Part shown: positions 35,069 through 44,402 of the stretch, one piece after another | Position numbering within the stretch: position 1 is the first letter of the stretch | Layout: every line of letters begins with the position of its first letter | Source: Notospermus geniculatus | Taxonomy: Eukaryota; Nemertea; Pilidiophora; Heteronemertea; Lineidae | DNA length: 64,000 nucleotides | Direction: 5' to 3' | Assembly (NCBI GenBank): GCA_002633025.1 | Contig: NMRB01000386.1 | Coordinates: forward strand, 102,749 to 166,748 | The notes under the pieces: model-generated | What the model was told of the DNA's origin: nothing | Database searches by the model: none | Seen by the model: only the letters and a program-made list of their open reading frames with translations | Made by a program: the position numbers and the translations under genes

Positions 35069-36179
35069 CCTTCTCTGCCTGGCGTCTGGGCTCCGAAGGT
35101 TAAACAGCTGATCTTTGTAAATAGTACTGAGTTATATTACTACTCAAGTGAGCTAAGCCTGAGTAGGAATTTGTTTTCGAGTATATCATAAAAATTTAGA
35201 TAAATGAATTTAAGTGTGTATAGAGGTGAGAATAAGACATTGTGAAGAAAGTGAGTCCATTTTATCCAAGATAATTTTTTAAGACCGGGCGGGAATGGAT
35301 TCAAGTTCTTCAAATTTAAACATTTTGACGGCAAATGTCAGACTTTGAATGCTGTACAGGTGTGAATGTTTAGTTCTTTCAAATGACGGTGATTGCAAGC
35401 AATCCTGTCTGGTTTTCGGTCGTTTCTTTTTGGAAGTTGGTGTGTAAACTGTCACTCCTCCGTCATCATCCCGATTTCGAAGGAATTTGCCCCAAAATCC
35501 AGAATTCCTGTCTATAAACTTGGAGAAAAGATGTGAGAATCGCCTTATAGATTGAAATGCCCTTCGAAGGCACTCCTCAGTGTGAGAGTTCTCTTCTGCG
35601 AGTTGGCTCTCAGTGGGCAATTCATAATTGTTGGTTTCTGCTTGATTTGCGTCGAGACCACGAACAACCAATCATTTTCTACGGCTGAGTTGCCCATAGA
35701 GAGCCAACTGTTGCGAAAACTTTGTGGAGTGGTGCTCAACTCGTCTGCTGCCAGGTTTGAGCAGGCACTATCTTCTGTTGAAGTTTTCCAAAAACCTTGG
35801 AAACAAATTGGAAAAAATTTGAAGAAACTTTCTTTAGACGGTTGATAAGAACAACGTTTCTTCAAATGTTTTTCAATCAGCACCATAGGATTTCCAAAAA
35901 CCTTGGAAACAAACTGGAAAAAATTTGAAGAAACTTTCTTTAGACGGTTTATAAGAACAACCTTTCTTCAAATATTTTTCAGTCAGTACTATAGGGTGTG
36001 AGAAAACTTTGACAGAAGATGTCGTCTGCTGGACTCTGGGAGCAGATGAGTTAAGCTTGAAGTCTACTGTTAATGGATTTTAATTGTTAGGCCATTAGAT
36101 CATCCTGTCTTGAAACCTCATCATGATGGCCACCAGATCTTCTGCCTAGATGATTGCATACACAGTATTTGATGACGTC
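35069..36179. repeat. Dispersed foldback repeats, non-coding
   Basis: 35598-35705 holds the foldback family also at 21772-21875 (GCGAGTTGGCTCTC..GAGAGCCAAC). 35790-36000 holds two tandem diverged copies of the AAATTTGAAGAAACTTTCTT segment. 35868-36052 is the reverse complement of 8868-9005. Open frames here follow the repeats. Confidence 0.65.
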
Positions 36180-36419
36180 TATTACCTTCAGAGTCAATTT
36201 CCAGAATATTTAGCAAATTTTCTACCCCAACCGGGGTCTTCTTCAGGCTGGAACTTTACAATCTGAAATTCTAGAGTTTCAGATTGTAAAGTTCCAGCCT
36301 GAAGAAGACCCCGGTTGGGGTCGAAAATTTGCTAAATATTCTGGAAATTGACTTTATATACTTTATCATATTGTGTGTCGATTTTTGTGCTCGCCTTCTC
36401 TTTGGTATTACCTTCAGAG
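36180..36419. mobile_element. Palindromic retroelement-like insertion with hammerhead-like core
   Basis: A nearly perfect palindrome (36193-36352) is followed by ~50 bases of unique sequence. The whole is flanked by 14-bp direct repeats TATTACCTTCAGAG (36180-36193 and 36406-36419), as in target-primed retroposition. Each arm holds CTGAAGA, a GACCCC/GGGGTC stem and GAAA, as in the conserved core of a hammerhead ribozyme. Flanking TTCCAG/CTGGAA and ATTT/AAAT pairs could be stems I and III. Hammerhead motifs are known from Penelope-like retroelements. Activity is unproven and the core has an extra A. Confidence 0.6.
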
Positions 36420-36661
36420 GTCGGCGAAACCCCAAATCACCAACAATCCTGAACTCAATCTGTATAGGCCCAGATCTAGTATCGTCTTTGTAAATGAAAT
36501 GTTGGCATTTGGTGATGTCAAGTCCAGAAATTCACATCAACAGAAGCAATATATCAAGAGACTTTCCGATAAGCACGAAATTGGGCATTGGGATGTCTGT
36601 TCAGGAGCAATATAATGTGTGTGCGAATTCTCTGGACTTGCTCTTGCCAAAAAGGAAGTCA

Positions 36662-36765
36662 GTTTTATTATGCCAACTGTGTTTGAGGTCTTATGCCAAC
36701 TGTCTTTGGTTTTATTATGCCAACGATGTTTCTGGTTATATTATGCCAACTATGTTTGTGGTCAA
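36662..36765. repeat. TTATTATGCCAACTGTGTTT minisatellite
   Basis: Four irregular units of about 25-32 bp share TTATGCCAAC(T/G)(G/A)T. No other feature. Confidence 0.8.
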
Positions 36766-36928
36766 GTGCAACAAAAATCACCTGTGTTCGTTATCACCGT
36801 GTTATAAATGTTACGAGTACAGCTCAACGGACATAGCTCCTTGGTACCCATGTTATTAAGAACAGGCGAATATCACTTCCAGTTTAACTTGTGTTCCAAT
36901 AAAAAGTGCACAGACTTTTAAATTTTCA

Positions 36929-37160
36929 TTACTGTAAAGCAGGAAAATTTCGCGTGCAGGAAATTTTTGCGAATTTCGCGAGAGTGTATGAGTCGCGAAA
37001 ATTTCCTGTTGCGAAATGAGTACACGCAAGTGATAAATACGGTCTGTGAAAAAAAACTGAAAAAAATGGCAGAGATTTGCGAAAATATCCTGCCACGAAT
37101 ATGTCTATCATTCTTGATTCGCGGAAATTTCCAGCCGCGAATTATCTTGCTTTACAGTAA
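36929..37160. mobile_element. MITE, TTACTGTAAAGC termini
   Basis: TTACTGTAAAGCAGGAAAATT and AATTATCTTGCTTTACAGTAA are inverted repeats with few mismatches. The 232-bp interior is rich in TTCGCG / CGCGAA motifs and does not encode a transposase. Confidence 0.8.
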
Positions 37161-37376
37161 CTTTAAGTCTTGATATAGTATTGGTAGTCTGTATACCACA
37201 TGTCTCTATTTATCATTGCAAATTTGCTGTTCCAACTCCACATATTTAAAGATACAGGATCTCAAAATGTCATTTAAGCCTAACACTTGACCAAAAACAT
37301 AGAAATTGATCTCATACTTACAGTGGCCAAATACTTAGGTGATTTTTGTGGCACACTTTGGTAAAAAACGATTACT

Positions 37377-37579
37377 GTAAACCGTGAAATTTTCGCGGCG
37401 CTAAATGCTCGCGATTTTTGGGGTCTACGAATTCGCTAAGAATAATTTTTCGCGATTAGAACCCTTCAGCTTCATGAAACCTCAAGAACCAATGATTTTC
37501 GCGCGATTTACGTTCGCGTTTTGACCCTCGAGTGCGAAAACCGCGAAAATAAAACGCACGTGAAAATTTCACGGTTTAC
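37377..37579. mobile_element. MITE, GTAAACCGTGAAATTTTC termini
   Basis: GTAAACCGTGAAATTTTC and GAAAATTTCACGGTTTAC are perfect 18-bp inverted repeats at the two ends of a 203-bp CGCGAAAA-rich element. It is similar in style to the preceding MITE but has different termini. Confidence 0.85.
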
Positions 37580-37759
37580 TTCAAAGAAATTGACAAAAAA
37601 TTCATGTAAACCCCTACGATGGAAATTATTGTAACGAATGTATTGCATTAAGTTTTACAAGTTTTTGTTAAAAACAAAAATTTATCTAATAAAAATGTAT
37701 AAACTGTACGACCATTGTTTTTGTAATTTTTCCAAGCTATTTGCTAAAAATGTCAGGTT

Positions 37760-38123
37760 TTTTTGGGTTATTCGCGTGCGCTCATGCGGAACGTTAATAA
37801 CTTTGTATTTTTACGCAGACTTATTAACGTTCCGCATGAGCGCACGCGAATAACCCCAAACAAGTGACATTTTTTAAGACGTCTTAAAAATGTTACTTTT
37901 TCTGGGTTAATCGCGTGCGCTCATGCGGAACGTTAATAAGTCTGCATAAAACTACAAATTTATTAACGTTCCGCATGAGCGCACGCGAATAACCCCAAAC
38001 AAGTTACATTTTTTAAGACGTCTTAAAAATGTTACTTTTTCTGGGTTAATCGCATGCGCTCATGCGGAACGTTAATAAGTCTGCGTAAAACTACAAAGTT
38101 ATTAACGTTCCGCATGAGCGCAC
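37760..38123. repeat. Tandem array of palindromes running into an N gap
   Basis: Units of about 141 bp each hold a long palindrome, with arms built from GCGCTCATGCGGAACGTTAA and its complement, joined by a second palindrome TTTTTAAGACGTCTTAAAAA. Two full units and a third partial one are visible before the gap. Confidence 0.9.
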
Positions 38124-38484
38124 NNNNNNNNNNNNNNNNNNNNNNNNNNNNNNNNNNNNNNNNNNNNNNNNNNNNNNNNNNNNNNNNNNNNNNNNNNNNN
38201 NNNNNNNNNNNNNNNNNNNNNNNNNNNNNNNNNNNNNNNNNNNNNNNNNNNNNNNNNNNNNNNNNNNNNNNNNNNNNNNNNNNNNNNNNNNNNNNNNNNN
38301 NNNNNNNNNNNNNNNNNNNNNNNNNNNNNNNNNNNNNNNNNNNNNNNNNNNNNNNNNNNNNNNNNNNNNNNNNNNNNNNNNNNNNNNNNNNNNNNNNNNN
38401 NNNNNNNNNNNNNNNNNNNNNNNNNNNNNNNNNNNNNNNNNNNNNNNNNNNNNNNNNNNNNNNNNNNNNNNNNNNNNNNNNNNN
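38124..38484. other. Assembly gap (361 N)
   Basis: Unsequenced. The gap begins within the palindrome array, which probably blocked assembly. Open frames that cross it are artefacts. Confidence 0.99.
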
Positions 38485-38567
38485 CCTACTGGTTCCATGG
38501 GCTCCGACGGTGGCGCTGACTGGTCGAATCGTCAGTCAGCGCCACGTCGACCGCCAAGGAACCAGGT
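38485..38567. repeat. Imperfect palindrome next to the gap
   Basis: TGGTTCC..GGCGCTGACTG and CAGTCAGCGCC..GGAACCA pair across a short loop. It may be the end of another foldback element inside the gap. Confidence 0.65.
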
Positions 38568-38876
38568 ATATGTCTGCGAGAATCGTTACCTACTGTTGTT
38601 CAAACTGCGTACAAAAACTTGGAATACCATGCCGATGTATGAAATTAATACAGATTGGAGATTGAGTTTCTCCAGCCATTCAGTTTTGCTGGTTTTATGC
38701 AGGCAAGTATTTATGGCGTTATGGCGATGTTTTTAACAACGCTCTACTCCAAGTGACCTCCAATTCTGTGCGGAGGACGAAATTTCTTAAACGATTTCTC
38801 TTCGCTCGTTTGCATTATTCCAAAATAAATTACACTAATGGAAAGCTCAATGTCCTAGCTAAATACTGACGTATGG
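38568..38876. other. Non-coding stretch
   Basis: No feature recognised. It may include the 3' untranslated region of the minus-strand gene whose candidate last exon ends at 38877. Confidence 0.4.
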
Positions 38877-39032
38877 TTAATGTGGTTGAATTTGAACGGT
38901 CTTCTCGATAAACGCACTTTTGTGCGAGGTGTCGTGGGATTGAGATATTCTGGTTGCCTGTTTCTTTGGAAGTGGCGTCGATGGCGACAATTCTGGTTCA
39001 GGGATTGACAACGATGCCTTAGCTGATATCTC
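38877..39032 (-). CDS. Candidate terminal exon of minus-strand gene
   Basis: On the minus strand an acceptor (CTTCCCTTGTAG) is followed in phase 0 by 51 codons and a stop: EISAKASLSIPEPELSPSTP.. then SQSHDTSHKSAFIEKT. The composition, with Ser/Pro and Lys, looks like a protein tail. The exon at 39756-39873 leaves in phase 1, so a direct join would not keep this frame; another exon between them, or another frame that is also open here, is needed. On the plus strand the same place shows a donor-like GTAAGT, so orientation is not certain. Confidence 0.3.
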   Translation of the reverse strand, partial: EISAKASLSIPEPELSPSTPLPKKQATRISQSHDTSHKSAFIEKTVQIQPH

Positions 39033-39075
39033 CTACAAGGGAAGATATGGTAAGTGAATAGTTGGCAGTGTATAC

Positions 39076-39417
39076 ACAGGGAAAATGACGTACATCTGGC
39101 GGACGTATGGCGTATATACGGCGTACGTCCACCAGTCCTGGTCGCGTATATATACCGTATATAAAAGTAGCTAGATTCAATTTGTATGTACGTCGATATG
39201 TACGTGGGATATATGGTGTATATATTCCGTACGTATATATGCGTATATATGGCATATATATGCCATACGTATGCCATACGTACGGCATATACTCGGCGGA
39301 CATATTTTTCCGCACGTAAGCCATACGTACACCGGACGTCCAGAGGATGATCCATTGTACTATACGGCGGATATAAAAGTAGCTGTACGTCCGCCGTATG
39401 TACGTCATTTTGCCTGT
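39076..39417. mobile_element. MITE with extreme CGTA/TATA alternating interior
   Basis: ACAGGGAAAATGACGTACAT and ATGTACGTCATTTTGCCTGT are inverted repeats extending into GGCGGACGTA / TACGTCCGCC. The interior is almost purely alternating purine and pyrimidine (GCGTATATATGGCATATATA and the like). Open frames on both strands reflect this composition. Confidence 0.85.
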
Positions 39418-39436
39418 GAACACAGGAACAGATTGG

Positions 39437-39562
39437 GCTGTCAGGGTGGTGCAGTGGATACGTCTACCACCTGTCACCTCTGAAGTCCCGAGTTCGATTC
39501 CCAGTAGGACCCAATACGCATGTGCCAAGTGTGACAGTGGGTGACTCTCTTTGACACACTCA
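39437..39562 (+). mobile_element. SINE family 2 copy (tRNA-like head intact)
   Basis: GGTGGTGCAGTGGATACG (A-box) and GAGTTCGATTCCCAG (B-box) are about 45 bp apart, followed by the family body with GACTCTCTTTGACACA. It sits between the MITE and the minus-strand exon at 39756. Confidence 0.75.
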
Positions 39563-39755
39563 ATGGTTTCATGTATCATGAAAGAAGTTATGGCCACAAC
39601 CATTTTTGTCAGTTCTACATTTTACTTCAGAACTCCCAGTCCAGGGCCTAGTCCAGCAATGGCAGAGAGGGAATACTGGGTTAATTACGGTACAACAGAT
39701 GTCCCTCTGAAGAGAGGTGCCTGGAATGAGAGGTCACCACTCCTCACCTACTCAC

Positions 39756-39873
39756 CCAGGTCCCTCAGGAGATGATGATGAGCCTTCGGGTGGGCCTGTA
39801 ACATGAGACCAGCCTCATAACGCACGACATCAGACTCGTCATTGACGGCTGAGTGCAGTATTTTCATTGCCAC
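39756..39873 (-). CDS. HEAT-repeat-like exon of a minus-strand gene (exon Y)
   Basis: On the minus strand, acceptor TTCTTTCTCTTTTCAG precedes 118 nt in phase 0: VAMKILHSAVNDESDVVRYE then AGLMLQAHPKAHHHLLRDL. A good donor (G|GTGAGT) follows, leaving phase 1. The pattern of a helix, a turn with D.S..VR.EA and a second helix is that of a HEAT-like alpha repeat. Exon X relics at 43976, 49595 and 56634 end in phase 0 with VRK.GV.SLRKFKHEE, which would join this exon to give a continuous HEAT repeat. The family is not certain; the N-terminal helical region of large lipid transfer proteins is one possibility. Unlike exon X, this exon has not been copied with the TRIM genes. Confidence 0.6.
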
Positions 39874-40436
39874 CTGAAAAGAGAAAGAATGGCGGGGTAG
39901 GACACGAGTGCAGAGGGTTTTCAGGCTCAGGGTATGACCCCAGGGAGCAGCTCTGATTTGTTTTATTGTTGCATGTCCAGTGTGTTGAAATATAGATCAT
40001 TTTCTCTACCACAAACTTTGAAGCATTGCATAACAACCATCAGCATGAGTGTCTGATCAGGGACTTGAACATGTGCATGAGCTGCATAAGATAAAGATAA
40101 AACTTCGCGAGAAAAAAATAAGTCAAAATTTCGTGTCCCACCAGGAATTGAACCCAGAACCCTCAGGTTGGAGGAATTCACGGTAGATTTTTTTAATGAG
40201 ACATACATGTAATCATTGGTTTCCATTTAGAGCCAACAGCTCTCCCGGCTCGAGGTGTTGCAATGTAATTTTTCTCTTTACAGGCATTCAAAATCAGTAG
40301 GCCTATTCTAGTTTTAACAGTACACATTCGGTGGCTCTCATTGAAAACTACAAAACTGCTTTTTTTCGATAACCTACATGTATTTCCTACATTAACTCTG
40401 TTAACAATTGTGTTATTATATTGGCCATTGCCAGGT

Positions 40437-40627
40437 TGCTAGGTTTCGAGGCATTCTCTCAGAAAATCAATGGCCCACAGACGGATTCATTGAATCTGAT
40501 AGTGCACTTTGATCAGACACGGCACAGCAGACATTTTAGAAGGCTTGTTCTGTCCAGTCTGTGAAGAGACAAACAACCTCGTCCTGATGTGATTAATTTC
40601 TACTTCTAGGTGTAGGCAGACATAAAG
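40437..40627 (+). promoter_or_regulatory. Putative TRIM-A promoter and 5' UTR exon
   Basis: This block is conserved in all four units (also near 46141-46349, 52108-52289, 57184-57392), for example TCAATGGCC..GGATTCATTGAATC and GTGCACTTTGATCAGACACG. It ends in the same splice donor, CATAAAG|GTGAGTC. A 5' non-coding exon spliced to the acceptor just before each TRIM ATG is the simplest reading. The exact transcription start is not visible. Confidence 0.55.
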
Positions 40628-40691
40628 GTGAGTCGGTACAAATCATTTCGAACAGATATTGGGCCTGTTTCTTGATTTGAAATACATGTAT

Positions 40692-40908
40692 AAAGGCCCG
40701 TGTACACTATCAACATTTCAGGACACATGTGTCGGGCACACCGTGTTGCTTGAAATGTTGACAGTGTGTACAGGGCAAAAATATTTTAGCAACATGTGTC
40801 CCGACATGTGTCTAGTGTATACAGGGGCAAAATTTCTGTTTCCATCTGTGTCGGACACATGTGTCCCGACATGTGTCTTGAAATGTTGATAGTGTACACG
40901 GGCCTTTA
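40692..40908. mobile_element. MITE in TRIM-A intron
   Basis: TAAAGGCCCGTGTACACTAT and ATAGTGTACACGGGCCTTTA are perfect inverted repeats, with further pairing of ACACATGTGTC motifs. Units B and C lack it at the matching place, so it inserted after the duplication. Confidence 0.9.
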
Positions 40909-41145
40909 GGGCTATAGTCAGTCAGTCAGCTCAAATCACTTCCTGAACTGAGACAAGTTGCAGGCTGACATACAACAGTGTATCAGATGAATGACTGGCA
41001 AGTCAAGATGGCTGGATTCACCCATGTTATTATTGCTCAATTGAATGTTACTGCTCTATGGGAAGGCCTACACTTTAGTCAGTCATGTCAGTATGGTACA
41101 TTACCAGAAACTCGTGGGTGCACCTGGCCCAATGCGGACCAACTC

Positions 41146-41340
41146 TCATGTTCCTGCTATACATGTATATGGGCAGACTGGCCCAATGTCTCATATTATT
41201 GCTATATGGGTAGACTGGCCCAATGTCTCATATTATTGCTATATGGGGAGACTGCACCTGTCTCAGGTCACCGCCATATGGGCAGACTGGCCCATTGTCT
41301 CATGTTATTGCTATATGGGCAGACTGAACCATTTTTGTGT
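41146..41340. repeat. ~45-bp minisatellite in TRIM-A intron
   Basis: Units of TATATGGGCAGACTGGCCCA plus ATGTCTCATATTATTGC repeat about four times. Related arrays lie at 46900-46985 and 53586-53755 in the introns of TRIM-B and TRIM-C. Confidence 0.85.
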
Positions 41341-41463
41341 TACTCTTCGATGGGTTGATCTGGTTCAAAGTTTATAGACAGGAAAATACTGACAAGCAGT
41401 GCATTCATCCCATGCACATATAACATCATGGCCTTTTTGTTTCAGGTTGTGGACAGAGAGAAG

Positions 41464-43458
41464 ATGGCATCAACAACGCCAGACAACACATCAACATGTC
41501 TAATGTGTTACGAGTCCCGCATCTTGAAGGTGGTTGGCAGATGTAACCACAGCTTCTGCGCCGAGTGCTTGTCCAAGGTCCTAGAAGGCAAGGAAGAAGT
41601 GTTCCAGTGTCCGACGTGTCGCTCTGACTGTCCACGTCCGTGGAATGGGGTAGAGGGTCTGAGAGATTTCATCGGTGACCTTGGTCAACTGACAGAATTA
41701 GATGCAGAAGCAGCTGCTGCTACGAAGGAAGAAGAAAGCCAAGGAGGGGACGAGGTTATCTGTGAGATATGCATCCATAAGATCGAGGAGAAAGTGAAAG
41801 CAGTTAACATTTGTCCCGTGTGCGAGCACCTCAAAATCTGTCAACCTTGTTCAGAGAAGCACAAGACGTCGAAGGCAACATGTGATCATATTTTGACACC
41901 TATAGTTAGCAAAACACGACAAAAAGCGTCAAAATGTGATTTGCATGATAGGAACTTGGTTAACTTCTGTCAAACCTGTAAGATACCCGTATGTTATATT
42001 TGCATTTCGGCCAATCACAGCGATCATGACGTTGAAAAATTTGGAGATACAATAAGAAAGGAAGTTGAGAAAACAAACACCGCACTGGATGAGACAGAAA
42101 ATAAACTCAAGGAACTCCAAAATCTGCAGCAAGAGTTGACCCTGTTGAATGCCATGGGACCACACGTTGACAAGCAAGATATACTGTTACAACAAATTGA
42201 AGATCAGGCCCAGAAGGTAATCGACAGGGCCATCATATGGAAGGAGGAGAGGAAACAAGAAGTAAGGATGCAATACCAGATCATTCGAGACATTCAGGAT
42301 GACTTGGGAAAGGTGTCTGAGATTGTGGACAAGTTACGAGTCCAAATAAACCAAGCGAGAGAGATTCTCTCCAAGACTGAGCACCAGATGGTATACCTTG
42401 AGAAGCTCTCCGTGCTGAAGAGGAAATTGGAACAAACTGCAGAGATGGGAATTGAAGTGGAAGGAAGAAATCATCGTAATAAACTCCACAAAGTATATGA
42501 TGACGACTACAGATTTCAAGCAGAAGAAGTACCAGTGAGTCTGGGGAAAATAGTCAAAGATGTGGAAAAAAGCAAGCAAGATAATTTCAAAGTCAAGGAA
42601 ATATTCAACCACACAAAACAAGGATATTCCACAGATATGTTCATCCCATGTGTAGCAACCCTTGGCATGCTTGGAACACAATCCTATGCAGTTGCTCATC
42701 CAGTCGTAGAAGGGGGACTGTCAGCCGCCATTGACATCTATGATTATGAACATCCTGGATTACTGAAACGCACACTAAGAGATGGCGTCCTACCCTTCCA
42801 TGACATGTCTACCACCCCTGATAACAAACTGGCCCTTCTCTGCGATGGAGCTGATGGAACTGGCTGTAGGATCCAGGTGATGGATCCAGAAACAGGGAAC
42901 ATCACCTCCTCATATGATGTTATCAGTGACGGTCATCCTATTTCCTTGGGAGTCACGTTACTCTATCAGTATGTCATTCTTGAGTCCATTGATGAGCAAC
43001 AGACAGAAATCACAGTTACCGACAAGGATGGGACTGTCAAGCATACATATAGAATCGATGAAAATGCAGACGACATAAACAAACCCAGAAGGATATCATG
43101 TGGTGTGAAATTCGTTTTTGTTGGAGGGTCGGCGAGAGTGGCTGTCTATGAGATACGGGACACAGGAGAACTGATAATGATAACAAATTTTAAGCAAAAT
43201 GCTGAGTATGAAGTGACAGGCGTAGCAGCAACTATTTGGGATGTTCCCTTTTTTGTTGACTTGGAGACTGTGTCTTTCAGACTTTATCTGAATAAATTTC
43301 AAGATGGTACTGTCACATTGCAGTCACCCACCCGTAAACTTCAGAAAATTATTAGAGGTCTACATGGGGGAGATGGAGTAGCCAGGGTGGCCACAAGAGA
43401 TGGAAACACTATCATTGTATCACACGGTCGCACAATCAGGGTGTACAGACGTCAATAG
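41464..43458 (+). CDS. TRIM/RBCC protein, copy A (664 aa)
   Basis: A single-exon CDS for a tripartite-motif protein, a likely RING E3 ubiquitin ligase. RING (residues 12-52): C12-x2-C15-x11-C27-x-H29-x2-C32-x2-C35-x13-C49-x2-C52. B-box 1 is about 100-142. B-box 2 has C158, H161, C169, C172, C177, C180, H185 and H188. A coiled coil spans about 195-335 (KELQNLQQELTLLNAMGP, KEERKQEVRMQYQIIRD). The C-terminal ~285 residues have repeated beta strands (GGLSAAIDIYDYEHPG, TTPDNKLALLCDGADG) that look like a beta-propeller, though not a clear NHL one. This is the TRIM56/TRIM45-like architecture. I start at ATG 41464, because the upstream in-frame ATG (41428) lies before an acceptor (CCTTTTTGTTTCAG) and copy C is out of frame there. 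Orthology is not assigned. Confidence 0.9.
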   Translation: MASTTPDNTSTCLMCYESRILKVVGRCNHSFCAECLSKVLEGKEEVFQCPTCRSDCPRPWNGVEGLRDFIGDLGQLTELDAEAAAATKEEESQGGDEVICEICIHKIEEKVKAVNICPVCEHLKICQPCSEKHKTSKATCDHILTPIVSKTRQKASKCDLHDRNLVNFCQTCKIPVCYICISANHSDHDVEKFGDTIRKEVEKTNTALDETENKLKELQNLQQELTLLNAMGPHVDKQDILLQQIEDQAQKVIDRAIIWKEERKQEVRMQYQIIRDIQDDLGKVSEIVDKLRVQINQAREILSKTEHQMVYLEKLSVLKRKLEQTAEMGIEVEGRNHRNKLHKVYDDDYRFQAEEVPVSLGKIVKDVEKSKQDNFKVKEIFNHTKQGYSTDMFIPCVATLGMLGTQSYAVAHPVVEGGLSAAIDIYDYEHPGLLKRTLRDGVLPFHDMSTTPDNKLALLCDGADGTGCRIQVMDPETGNITSSYDVISDGHPISLGVTLLYQYVILESIDEQQTEITVTDKDGTVKHTYRIDENADDINKPRRISCGVKFVFVGGSARVAVYEIRDTGELIMITNFKQNAEYEVTGVAATIWDVPFFVDLETVSFRLYLNKFQDGTVTLQSPTRKLQKIIRGLHGGDGVARVATRDGNTIIVSHGRTIRVYRRQ

Positions 43459-43601
43459 AAGGGCCAAGAGCACAAAGGACATGTCTATTTTTTCACTTTT
43501 GAGTAAAAAATCAAGATAACCCCCCGGTATTTTATTGATATCCTTTGTGCACTCACAATGACCCATGGTGAAATATGGCATCTGTTAAGGGAGGGCCCAC
43601 C

Positions 43602-43835
43602 GTATAGAGCTTGTGCAGTGGCTCATTATGAGGTCACTGTTGACCGGCGGTCCACCATGCGGACTTCAACGACAAAGTGCGCCACATGTAGATCACGTCA
43701 TGGTTGAAGACGCACACACTCCACTTGCGCTGACGACAAACTGCACCACATGTTTCAACGATGTCATTTGACGTCAATTTGACCGTCAAGATGGCGGATT
43801 TTTCCGTGATGACGTCATCTGCACAAGCTCTATAC
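43602..43835. mobile_element. MITE shared by all TRIM units (unit A copy)
   Basis: GTATAGAGCTTGTGCAG and CTGCACAAGCTCTATAC are inverted repeats. Copies lie at about 49240-49460 and 56036-56494, the last enlarged by another insertion. Presence in every unit shows that it predates the tandem duplication. Confidence 0.85.
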
Positions 43836-43975
43836 GTCATACTTTCCTGCTTAGACTGTTAGAGACCCGAGGTGATATTCAACCATGAGGGACATGTGCA
43901 AGGGCTAAAATGCCAGGGTTGTTATGAAATGCATCAAAGTGTCGGCATCGAAAAATTCATTGACATGTCACTTAC

Positions 43976-44100
43976 CTCCTCATGTTTGAACTTCCTGAGT
44001 GATTGAACGCCTATCTTCCTCACCCAGATTGACTCCGATGAGTTGATGTAGGACATGATGTGATGTCATGAGGTCTGGTGTCGAGTGCAGGGTTACTGAG
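43976..44100 (-). pseudogene. Exon X relic of HEAT-like gene, unit A
   Basis: On the minus strand this reads LNQVILLDAL.., then after a frame change MSYINSSESIWVRKIGVQSL and RKFKHEE, ending at a donor GTAAGTGAC in phase 0. That end joins exon Y (39873) in frame. A 5-base repeat (CATCACATCATG) puts the first part out of frame, and a stop precedes the second part. All three units share this. It is read as a decayed coding exon carried along with TRIM duplication. Confidence 0.5.
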
Positions 44101-44402
44101 GGCATCCAGCAGAATGACCTGGTTCAGCTCGTGACGTTACCGAGGGCATCCAGCAGAATGACCTGGTTCTGCTTGTGACGTTACCGAGGGCATCCACCAG
44201 AATGACCTGGTTCAGCCCGTGACGTTACCGAGGGCAGCCAGCAGAATGACCTGGTTCAGCTCGTGACGTTACCGAGGGCAGCCAGCAGAATGACCTGGTT
44301 CAGCTCGTGACGTTATCGAGGGCATCCAGCAAAATGACCTGGTTCAGCTCGTGACGTTACCGAGGGCAGCCAGCAGAATACCTGGTTCAGCTCGTGACGT
44401 TA
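44093..44402. repeat. 44-bp minisatellite inside exon X relic, 7 units
   Basis: The unit CGTTACCGAGGGCATCCAGC plus AGAATGACCTGGTTCAGCTC plus GTGA repeats seven times. It derives from the LNQVILLDAL part of exon X. Since 44 is not a multiple of three, expansion destroys the reading frame. Confidence 0.9.

Noticed and set aside
38054-38665. Open frames of 135-203 codons across 38124-38484
   Set aside because: They consist mostly of Ns in an assembly gap.
38974-39051. Plus-strand exon GVDGDNSGSGIDNDALADIS ending at GTAAGT
   Set aside because: The acceptor is weak and no plus-strand partner exon in matching phase was found. The minus-strand reading fits the neighbouring exon better, though it is also unproven.
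39551-39775. Plus-strand open frame TPSPGPSPAMAEREYWVNYG as an exon
   Set aside because: A decent acceptor precedes it, but it overlaps the better supported minus-strand exon Y region and no joining exon in phase was found.
41428-41463. Upstream methionine (MAFLFQVVDREK) as TRIM-A start
   Set aside because: It lies before a pyrimidine-rich splice acceptor, and in copy C one extra T puts the matching ATG out of frame. The shared start MASTTPDN is preferred.
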